A stretch of DNA of 20,269 bases from CAZLMF01 sp964560565 (GTDB lineage Bacteria > Bacillota > Clostridia > Oscillospirales > Ruminococcaceae), in the NCBI GenBank assembly GCA_964560565.1, contig CAZLMF010000025.1, positions 1-20,269 of the forward strand, in the 5' to 3' direction. The notes under the pieces are model-generated. The model was not told the DNA's origin. It worked only from the letters and a program-made list of their open reading frames with translations, and ran no database searches. Both the position numbers and the translations under genes were made by a program. Each line of letters starts with the position of its first letter. Positions within the stretch are counted from its first letter, which is position 1. Shown here piece by piece: positions 5,665-11,901 of the stretch.

Positions 5665-6540
5665 ATGATTAAAGTAGCAATTGTAGGCTTTGGAAATATC
5701 GGCAAAGCAGCGTATGAAGCAGTAATGCAAAACGCGGATTTTTCTCTTGAATGTATCGTTGAAACAGCGCAAATTAGCGCAAATGTGCCTGTGATAAAGG
5801 ATGTTTCGCAGCTGAAAAATATAGATGTAGCTATTTTATGCCTGCCCAGCCGTGCTGTGCCGGAAGTAGCGGCAACACTCCTTGCAAAGGGCATATCCAC
5901 TGTTGACAGCTTTGATATTCATACTAGAATAGCCGATGTGCGCAAGGAACTTGATAAAGTCGCAAAGGAAAATAGTTGTGCCGCTATTACTGCCGCAGGC
6001 TGGGATCCCGGTAGCGATTCGGTAATAAGAGCGATGTTTATGGCAATGCTTCCTAAGGGCATAACCTTTACTGATTTCGGCCCCGGCATGAGCATGGGAC
6101 ATACAGTTGCAGTAAAGTCGAAAGAGGGCGTAAAGGACGCACTTTCTATGACTATCCCCCTAGGCTCAGGTGTTCATAGAAGAATGGTTTATGTGGAGCT
6201 TTTTCAAGGTGCGGACTTCGCCGAAGTTTCTAAGGCGATAAAAGAGGACGATTATTTTGCACATGATGAAACCCATGTTATGCAGGTTGAAAGCGTGGAC
6301 AAGCTAAGGGATTCAGGCCATGGTGTAAGCTTATCCAGAAAGGGTGTTTCAGGCACTACAAACAATCAGCGTTTAGAGTTTAATATGAGCATCAATAACC
6401 CCCCTCTAACAGGGCAAATTCTAGTTTCCGCAGCTCGTGCGGTAATAAAGCAAACCCCCGGCTGCTACACTATGATTCAAATTCCACCCATTGATTATTT
6501 GGCTGGGGACATTGATTCATTGGTGCGTGAACTGGTTTAA
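5665..6540 (+). CDS. ddh: meso-Diaminopimelate D-dehydrogenase
   Basis: The ATG at 5665 is chosen because AGAAGGGG lies just upstream and the Rossmann motif VAIVGFGNIG (Gly8, Gly10, Gly13) then begins at residue 4, as in the family. The 291-residue protein carries the Ddh signatures AAGWDPGSDS, GPGMSMGH and the C-terminal NNPPLTGQILVSAARA. The enzyme converts L-tetrahydrodipicolinate, ammonia and NADPH directly to meso-diaminopimelate, a one-step branch of lysine and peptidoglycan synthesis. It is somewhat shorter than the Corynebacterium form (about 320 residues), as is common in Clostridia. It has its own promoter, and the GTG of ecfT follows only 34 bp after its stop, with no terminator between. 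Confidence 0.9.
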   Translation: MIKVAIVGFGNIGKAAYEAVMQNADFSLECIVETAQISANVPVIKDVSQLKNIDVAILCLPSRAVPEVAATLLAKGISTVDSFDIHTRIADVRKELDKVAKENSCAAITAAGWDPGSDSVIRAMFMAMLPKGITFTDFGPGMSMGHTVAVKSKEGVKDALSMTIPLGSGVHRRMVYVELFQGADFAEVSKAIKEDDYFAHDETHVMQVESVDKLRDSGHGVSLSRKGVSGTTNNQRLEFNMSINNPPLTGQILVSAARAVIKQTPGCYTMIQIPPIDYLAGDIDSLVRELV

Positions 6541-6574
6541 GGTTAATCTACTAGCTTTATAAACGGAGGTAAAA

Positions 6575-7456
6575 GTGAAAGAGTTTGGGAATTATCATCC
6601 TGTTACATTAGTAATGTTTTTTCTTGCGGTTATCTTAGTCGCAATGTTCGTATGGAATCCTATACTTCAAGCTGCCGCACTAATCGGCGGCTTGGCTTTT
6701 TGTGCCGTTTTGCAAAGTCGTAAGGAAACCCTCAAGGATTTCGTTATGTACACTGCGATTTTTCTGCTTATTAGCATCACCAACCCTCTATTTTCTCATA
6801 ACGGTGAAACTTCACTGTTCTTCATAGGAAGTATCCCAATTACCTTTGAATCCCTTGCAAACGGCGCAGGAGTAGCGGTGATGATTATCTCGGTTATAGC
6901 TTGGTTTAAGTGTTATAGCAAGGTGATGACAAGCGACAAAACCCTGTACCTATTTGGCAGGTCACTCCCGAAGCTATCCCTTGTAATGTCCATGTCAATG
7001 CGCTTTATACCGATGCTTACAAGGCAAATGCACAAGGTCAGCCGCACACAAAGAGCAATGGGCTTATATGCCTCAGGCGGCATCAAAGTAAAAATTCAAG
7101 CAAGCTTGCGTGTTTTGTCTGCACTTATCACTTGGTCACTTGAAAACTCGGTTGAAACATCTGCATCAATGAAAGCAAGAGGCTATGGACTTCAAGACCG
7201 CAGCAGTTTTTCGCTGTTTCGTTTTACTACAAGGGATTTTATACTGCTTATAAGCAGCGTGTCACTTCTTGCGATTACGCTTTTTGGAGTTTCCACAGGG
7301 ACAGTCAACTTTTCATTTTATCCGACCATTAGCGAAATTAGCTTTACAACACCATCTGTAATTACCTATCTTGCATACTTTGCACTTGCATTTTTGCCCT
7401 TTGCGGTTGAAATTAAGGAGAATCTAAAATGGAAATACTTCGCATCGAAAATTTAA
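6575..7456 (+). CDS. ecfT: ECF transporter transmembrane component EcfT
   Basis: A 293-residue membrane protein starting at GTG, with GGAGG (6565-6569) five bases upstream. Hydrophobic segments lie near residues 10-45, 52-70, 95-115, 215-235 and 255-280. Between them is the cytoplasmic coupling region with MRFIPMLTRQMHKVSRTQRAMG and the SMKARGYG motif, whose Ala-Arg-Gly is the EcfT signature that contacts the ATPases. EcfT links the substrate-binding S protein to ATP hydrolysis in energy-coupling factor vitamin and metal uptake systems. Its 3' end overlaps the ATPase gene by 28 bp, indicating coupled translation. It is likely co-transcribed with ddh upstream. Confidence 0.88.
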   Translation: MKEFGNYHPVTLVMFFLAVILVAMFVWNPILQAAALIGGLAFCAVLQSRKETLKDFVMYTAIFLLISITNPLFSHNGETSLFFIGSIPITFESLANGAGVAVMIISVIAWFKCYSKVMTSDKTLYLFGRSLPKLSLVMSMSMRFIPMLTRQMHKVSRTQRAMGLYASGGIKVKIQASLRVLSALITWSLENSVETSASMKARGYGLQDRSSFSLFRFTTRDFILLISSVSLLAITLFGVSTGTVNFSFYPTISEISFTTPSVITYLAYFALAFLPFAVEIKENLKWKYFASKI

Positions 7457-9108
7457 GCTTTACTTATCCAAAGACAGATAAAAAAGCTATAGATAACGTT
7501 AATCTCAGCATTCAAAGCGGTGAATTTATCGTGGTATGCGGCGAAACAGGCTGTGGAAAAACCACCCTGCTAAAGCTTATAAAAAGAGAACTTGCCCCCT
7601 TCGGCGAACGAGAGGGTGAAATATATTATAAAAGTATGCCATTAAATGAGTTATCGGACAAAGCAAGCGCTCATGAAATCGGATATGTTCTCCAAAACCC
7701 TGATAACCAAATAGTCACAGACAAGGTTTGGCATGAACTAGCCTTTGGACTTGAAAATCTAGGCATCGAAAGCTCCGTAATTCGGCGTAGAGTTGGAGAA
7801 ATGGCAAGTTACTTTGGCATTCAAGACTGGTTTCGCAGCGACACTGACGTGCTGTCAGGCGGGCAAAAGCAGCTTTTAAATCTTGCCGCAGTTATGGTTA
7901 TGCAGCCAAAAATTCTTATACTCGATGAACCAACTTCTCAGCTAGATCCCATTGCCGCAGCTGATTTCATCTCCACTATTCGCAGGCTCAATCGTGAGCT
8001 TGGACTTACTATTATACTTGTGGAGCATCGACTAGAGGACGTATTCCCCTCCGCTGATAGGGTAGTGCTGATGGAAGAAGGAAAAGTTCTTTTATTTGAC
8101 ACCCCAAAGAAAATTGGCGAGGAGCTAAAAACCATTGATATTAACCACAATATGCTTCTAGGTCTGCCTAGCGCAGTGCGCATATACAATGCCTTGAATG
8201 TCCCTGTGGAATGCCCGCTTACGGTCAAAGAGGGTAGGAACTTTCTAAGCGACAACTTCACAAATGAAAAAAATGAGTATACTCTACCTGAATACGAACA
8301 TTCAGACAAAGTCGCAATTGAGCTAAAAAAAGTTTGGTTTCGCTATGAAAAAAACGCTCCCGATATATTGCGCGGTGTGGAAATGCAAGTGTACGAGGGG
8401 GAGGTTTTCTGCCTACTTGGAGGAAACGCAACAGGAAAAACCACAACCCTAAACGTGATTTCAGGGCTTAATAAAGCCTATCGTGGGAAGGTGAAAATAC
8501 AGGGAAAGAGTATAGAGGCTTACAAAACTGCCGAGCTATACCGCCGAAATATCGCATTATTGCCACAAAACCCTCAGGATGTGTTTCTGGAAAGCACTGT
8601 TTATGATGACTTTGTTGAAATACTAAGTGTAATGAACGTTGAACAAGTGCAACGAGAGTCGAAAATAGCAAATGTCGCCCAAAGACTAAGTATCATGCAG
8701 CTACTGCAAAAGCACCCCTACGATCTAAGCGGAGGGGAACAGCAAAAATGCGCACTTGCAAAAATGCTCTTGCTTGAGCCGAGAATACTCCTCCTTGACG
8801 AGCCGACAAAGGGCATTGACGCCCACTCAAAGAAAGCACTTGGAGCAATTCTAACCGAGCTGAAAGCTGACAACATCACAATAGTTATTGTAACTCACGA
8901 CGTTGAATTTGCCGCGCAATACAGCGACCGCTGTGCGCTCTTTTTCGATGGCGAAATTGTGTCCGTTGACACACCGGAGCGTTTTTTTGCGGATAATAAC
9001 TTTTACACTACTGCCGCAAATCGCATTGCAAGGCATATGTACAAGGGCGCTGTGACCTGTGAAGCGGTGGTGGAAATGTGCAATATAAACGGGGTAAAAA
9101 ATGGCTAA
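7429..9108 (+). CDS. ECF transporter ATPase, fused EcfA1-EcfA2
   Basis: A 559-residue fusion of two ABC ATPase domains. Domain 1 has Walker A GETGCGKTT near residue 38, the Q-loop LQNPDNQ, signature LSGGQKQ near 142 and Walker B ILILDEP near 162. Domain 2 has Walker A GGNATGKTT near 331, LPQNPQ, LSGGEQQK near 433 and ILLLDEP near 452. In most Firmicutes A1 and A2 are separate genes shared by many S proteins; the fused form next to ecfT and an S gene fits a dedicated (group I) ECF system. The ATG has AAGGAG (7415-7420) eight bases upstream, inside ecfT. Its stop overlaps the S gene by 8 bp. Both active sites look intact. Confidence 0.93.
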   Translation: MEILRIENLSFTYPKTDKKAIDNVNLSIQSGEFIVVCGETGCGKTTLLKLIKRELAPFGEREGEIYYKSMPLNELSDKASAHEIGYVLQNPDNQIVTDKVWHELAFGLENLGIESSVIRRRVGEMASYFGIQDWFRSDTDVLSGGQKQLLNLAAVMVMQPKILILDEPTSQLDPIAAADFISTIRRLNRELGLTIILVEHRLEDVFPSADRVVLMEEGKVLLFDTPKKIGEELKTIDINHNMLLGLPSAVRIYNALNVPVECPLTVKEGRNFLSDNFTNEKNEYTLPEYEHSDKVAIELKKVWFRYEKNAPDILRGVEMQVYEGEVFCLLGGNATGKTTTLNVISGLNKAYRGKVKIQGKSIEAYKTAELYRRNIALLPQNPQDVFLESTVYDDFVEILSVMNVEQVQRESKIANVAQRLSIMQLLQKHPYDLSGGEQQKCALAKMLLLEPRILLLDEPTKGIDAHSKKALGAILTELKADNITIVIVTHDVEFAAQYSDRCALFFDGEIVSVDTPERFFADNNFYTTAANRIARHMYKGAVTCEAVVEMCNINGVKNG

Positions 9109-9784
9109 AAAAATACTTCAATACTTTCTTATAGTAGTATGTATTCCTATGATTATTATTATCGGCGTTAAAGTTTTCGATAACAAATATGCCGCATGGA
9201 TTTCGCTATGTGTGACAATACTGGCCTGTGTGCCTTTCTTTATAGGGTTTGAAAAGGGCAAAGCAAGCACAAAGCAAATGATTATAATTGCAATAATGAT
9301 TGCGATTTCAGTTGTCGGGCGCATTATATTTGCCCCAATCCCGAGTTTTAAGCCTGTTACAGCAATAGTCGTAATAACAGCGATTTATTTCGGAAGTCAA
9401 GCTGGGTTTATGACAGGCGCACTCACAGCTCTTATTTCAAACTTTTATTTTGGTCAAGGCCCTTGGACACCATTGCAAATGTTTGCGTGGGGGATAGTCG
9501 GCTTAATAGCAGGGGTTATTGCAAAGCAACTTAAATCAAGCAGGATAGTTCTATCCGCCTATGGTGTTTTAGCAGGAATTCTTTTCTCCCTGCTAATGGA
9601 CGTGTGGACGGTGTTATGGTGGGATGGCTACTTTAATCTAACTAGGTACATCGCTGCAATTGCGTCATCAGCCACCTCCACAGTGATTTACGCTTTTTCA
9701 AACGCAATATTCCTGCTTATTTTAGGAAAGCCTATTGGCAATAAGCTTGAACGTATAAAGGATAAATACGGTTTACAAGATTAA
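9101..9784 (+). CDS. ECF transporter substrate-binding (S) component, possibly CbrT-like
   Basis: A 227-residue, very hydrophobic protein with about seven possible membrane helices. It carries conserved-looking stretches PIPSFKPVTAIVV and FGQGPWTPLQMFAWGIVGLIAG, typical of the S components often annotated as CbrT-like. In the ECF architecture this protein binds the substrate in the membrane and docks on EcfT. CbrT proteins have been linked to cobalamin, but no B12 riboswitch is visible upstream of ddh or ecfT, so the substrate must be treated as unknown. It starts inside the end of the ATPase gene and ends at a strong terminator (9787-9816), so it is the last gene of the operon. Confidence 0.82.
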   Translation: MAKKILQYFLIVVCIPMIIIIGVKVFDNKYAAWISLCVTILACVPFFIGFEKGKASTKQMIIIAIMIAISVVGRIIFAPIPSFKPVTAIVVITAIYFGSQAGFMTGALTALISNFYFGQGPWTPLQMFAWGIVGLIAGVIAKQLKSSRIVLSAYGVLAGILFSLLMDVWTVLWWDGYFNLTRYIAAIASSATSTVIYAFSNAIFLLILGKPIGNKLERIKDKYGLQD

Positions 9785-9786
9785 CA

Positions 9787-9816
9787 TAGCGCCCTATAAG
9801 GGCGCTAATTTTTTTT
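9787..9816 (+). terminator. Intrinsic terminator of the ECF operon
   Basis: TAGCGCCCT (9787-9795) pairs perfectly with AGGGCGCTA (9799-9807) and is followed by eight Ts (9809-9816). It begins two bases after the S-component stop. Confidence 0.95.
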
Positions 9817-9822
9817 GATATC

Positions 9823-9889
9823 ATGTAAAGCACACTTGACATTGTAAAACAATATGATATACTGTAGATGTGGAAAGCTAACTTTACAT
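9823..9889 (+). promoter_or_regulatory. Promoter and probable operators of the XRE/membrane-protein pair
   Basis: The promoter is a consensus TTGACA (9836-9841), 16 bp, TATACT (9858-9863). A perfect 8-bp inverted repeat brackets it: ATGTAAAG (9823-9830) and CTTTACAT (9882-9889). A palindrome ATTGT-AAA-ACAAT (9841-9853) lies in the spacer. The repeated TGTAAA/TTTACA core suggests binding sites for the XRE protein encoded just downstream, that is, autoregulation. Confidence 0.7.
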
Positions 9890-9905
9890 TAAGGAGAGCA
9901 GTAAA

Positions 9906-10109
9906 TTGAAAAATAGGTTGGAGGAAATCCGCAAACAACATGGAAAGAGCCAAGAGGAGCTGGCAGAAGTGCTGGAGGTGTCAAGGCAAACCATAAGTTC
10001 TCTTGAAAACGGGAGATACAACCCGTCGATTATTCTTGCTTTTAAGCTTGCAAGACTTTTTCAAATGAGCATTGAGGAAATATTTATTTATGAGGAGGAA
10101 AATCAATGA
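9906..10109 (+). CDS. XRE-family transcriptional regulator
   Basis: A 67-residue, single-domain helix-turn-helix protein. The Cro/C1 HTH covers most of it (QEELAEVLEVSRQTISSLENGRYNPS, residues about 18-43), with recognition helix SRQTISSLENG. It starts at TTG (9906), supported by AAGGAG (9891-9896) nine bases upstream; there is no in-frame ATG alternative. Its stop overlaps the ATG of the next gene by four bases (ATGA), so the two are translationally coupled. Small regulators of this type paired with a small membrane protein are common in Firmicutes and generally repress their own operon. The bracketing inverted repeats at 9823-9889 fit that. Confidence 0.9.
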   Translation: MKNRLEEIRKQHGKSQEELAEVLEVSRQTISSLENGRYNPSIILAFKLARLFQMSIEEIFIYEEENQ

Positions 10110-10537
10110 AGAAAACTGGATTTAACTATCTTATTGGGCTGTTAGGCTTGCTTTTGTTAGGCGCAGGGCTGCTTATGATTAAACTTATTTCCGAGCCGCA
10201 AGGGATTTTACTGCCCTTACAATACGTTCTTATGGGAGTAGGCTGCGGTGTATTCGGCAGTGGTATTGGTAATATCGTGAACAACAGGGTAATGAGAAAA
10301 AACCCTGACATTAAGAAAAAAGAAGAAATCGAGATAAGAGATGAGCGAAACATTGCGGTAAGAAATAGCGCAAAGGCAAAAGCTTACGACATTATGGTGT
10401 TCGTATTTAGTGCGCTTATGCTGGCGTTTGCACTAATGCAGGTTGAAGTTGCACCTATACTGATGTTGGTTTTTGCCTACTTATTTGTGATTGGGGCAAG
10501 GATATATTATCAAGTTAAGTTTAATAAGGAAATGTAG
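10106..10537 (+). CDS. Small membrane protein, DUF2178-like
   Basis: A 143-residue protein with four predicted membrane helices in two pairs (about residues 7-28, 32-55, 95-113 and 116-135). A charged cytoplasmic-type loop lies between the pairs (RKNPDIKKKEEIEIRDERN). The IRDERNIAVRNSAKAKAYD stretch followed by two helices resembles DUF2178, a family regularly found directly after a small XRE regulator. No biochemical role is established that I can name. It overlaps the regulator by four bases and ends before a strong terminator (10566-10600). A stress- or envelope-sensing role is only a guess from the pairing. Confidence 0.75.
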   Translation: MKKTGFNYLIGLLGLLLLGAGLLMIKLISEPQGILLPLQYVLMGVGCGVFGSGIGNIVNNRVMRKNPDIKKKEEIEIRDERNIAVRNSAKAKAYDIMVFVFSALMLAFALMQVEVAPILMLVFAYLFVIGARIYYQVKFNKEM

Positions 10538-10565
10538 TTGTCAAGCACTTATTGAAGAAATATCT

Positions 10566-10600
10566 AAAAACTCTGATTTTCTTGTAAAATCAGAGTTTTT
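10566..10600 (+). terminator. Intrinsic terminator
   Basis: A perfect 15-bp stem (10566-10580 with 10586-10600), loop CTTGT, with A-run and T-run flanks that could serve either direction. Confidence 0.95.
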
Positions 10601-10626
10601 ATGTAGAATAAAATAGAATTATCTGC

Positions 10627-10665
10627 TATACTTGATCTATGTGAACAAATTATGAACATACGTTC
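10627..10665 (+). promoter_or_regulatory. LexA (SOS) box and extended -10 upstream of the HhH gene
   Basis: GAACATACGTTC at 10654-10665 is a perfect fit to the Gram-positive LexA/DinR consensus GAACRNRYGTTC, and the 3' flanking base G also fits the longer CGAAC-N4-GTTCG form. A candidate extended -10, TGCTATACT (TG at 10624-10625, hexamer 10627-10632), lies 21 bp upstream, so LexA would sit just past the transcription start. The GGAGG ribosome site follows at 10671-10675. Confidence 0.72.
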
Positions 10666-10680
10666 GATTAGGAGGTAAAT

Positions 10681-11778
10681 ATGAGCAGAAATATATACGA
10701 TGAAGATTCATTCGGCACTGATAAATCAACTTCCTTAGCAAAGGGGAAGAAGCTGCCTATTATAGTGCTTGCGTACGTCATAATTTCAATCATAGGGGTG
10801 CTCATATATGAAGTCGCAGGCTCAAGGGAATCAGAATATTCACTCAGCGTAAGCTATATGAACTCCTCCTCTGATTTACATAACTCCAACTCACCGACAG
10901 CCTCCACATCCATATACCTCGACTTAAACACAGCCACGGCAGAAGAGCTTATGCAGCTAAACGGCATAGGTGAGGTTATAGCTAACCGCATTATAGATTA
11001 CCGCAACAGCAACGGTATGTTCACCTCCCTAACGGATTTGATGAATGTAAGTGGTATAGGCGAGAACATACTTAATAAGATTATTCCATATCTGTACATA
11101 GACCAAGCATTGCAAACATTAGTAGATACAACCCCCATTTTCACAGAAGAAATTCCTATTGCTACCGCTTCGAAAGCCACAAAAGCAAAAACCACTACAA
11201 CCACAAAAGCAACGACAACCGTTGCCACAACCACCACTACTATCACGACCACCGCCACGACTGCCACAACAGCTACAACAATTTCATTCCCGATTAACTT
11301 AAACAGTGCTACAAGGGAGGAGCTACTTGCCCTTGATGGAATCGGTGATAAGCTTGCGGATAGAATAATTGCATATCGTGAGCAAGTGGGCATATTCCAC
11401 TCCACCAAGGAGCTTATGGAGGTAAACGGCATAGGTATCGGCATTTATGCTTCTATTGAGCCTTATATCTATATTGATTCATGGCTTACTACCACAGAGG
11501 AAACCAAACCCACAACAAATCCGATTTTCACCGAAAGCGAAACCACTACTACCGCCATTACCACTGCTGTTACCACGACTCTACCTGCCCATTACTCAAT
11601 CAACCTCAACACCTGCACAATGTCCGATTTACTCTCCCTGCCAATTAACGAGGGAACTGCAAGCAAAATTATTGACTTGCGTGAAACAATACAGTATTTC
11701 TCAGCAGTTGAGGAGCTTACCCTAGCTATAAGCCATGATATGTATAACAAAATCTGCATGTATTTTTACGTTGGATAG
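10681..11778 (+). CDS. Membrane-anchored protein with three ComEA-like helix-hairpin-helix modules
   Basis: A 365-residue protein. Residues 1-24 are charged (ending KGKK), residues about 25-47 form one membrane helix, and the rest should face outward. Three modules of about 62 residues follow. Module 1 (78-140) has LNTATAEELMQLNGIGEVIA and MNVSGIG; module 2 (203-265) has LNSATREELLALDGIGDKLA and MEVNGIG. Module 3 (303-365) keeps the LNTCTMSDLLSLP start and the IIDLRE helix but lacks both GIG hairpins. Thr-rich linkers separate them (about 161-200 and 270-300). This is the layout of ComEA, the surface receptor that binds double-stranded DNA during natural transformation, but with three modules instead of one. 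A LexA box lies upstream and recJ downstream with no terminator between. Dimerisation or DNA bridging is possible; competence itself is not shown here. Confidence 0.85.
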   Translation: MSRNIYDEDSFGTDKSTSLAKGKKLPIIVLAYVIISIIGVLIYEVAGSRESEYSLSVSYMNSSSDLHNSNSPTASTSIYLDLNTATAEELMQLNGIGEVIANRIIDYRNSNGMFTSLTDLMNVSGIGENILNKIIPYLYIDQALQTLVDTTPIFTEEIPIATASKATKAKTTTTTKATTTVATTTTTITTTATTATTATTISFPINLNSATREELLALDGIGDKLADRIIAYREQVGIFHSTKELMEVNGIGIGIYASIEPYIYIDSWLTTTEETKPTTNPIFTESETTTTAITTAVTTTLPAHYSINLNTCTMSDLLSLPINEGTASKIIDLRETIQYFSAVEELTLAISHDMYNKICMYFYVG

Positions 11779-11824
11779 CCTACTTTATTATTCTTCCTTA
11801 AACCCTTGCCAAAGCCCCCTGCTA

Positions 11825-11853
11825 TTGAATTGTCACACCAAAAGTGATATAAT
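11825..11853 (+). promoter_or_regulatory. Promoter of the recJ-rel operon
   Basis: TTGAAT (11825-11830), 17 bp, TATAAT (11848-11853), extended -10 TG at 11845-11846. The 123-bp space between the HhH gene and recJ holds this promoter but no terminator. Confidence 0.8.
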
Positions 11854-11901
11854 AGCAATAAAATCATAAATATAAAATTAAGATAGAACAGGAATGTATT
11901 A

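Noticed and set aside
6541..6574. Cobalamin, thiamin or other riboswitch ahead of the ECF genes
   Set aside because: Only 34 bp separate ddh from ecfT, and the ddh leader is too short; no riboswitch can fit.
10998..11444. 148-codon minus-strand frame, Val-rich
   Set aside because: It is the antisense shadow of the Thr-rich linker (ACN read backwards gives Val) and has no ribosome site.
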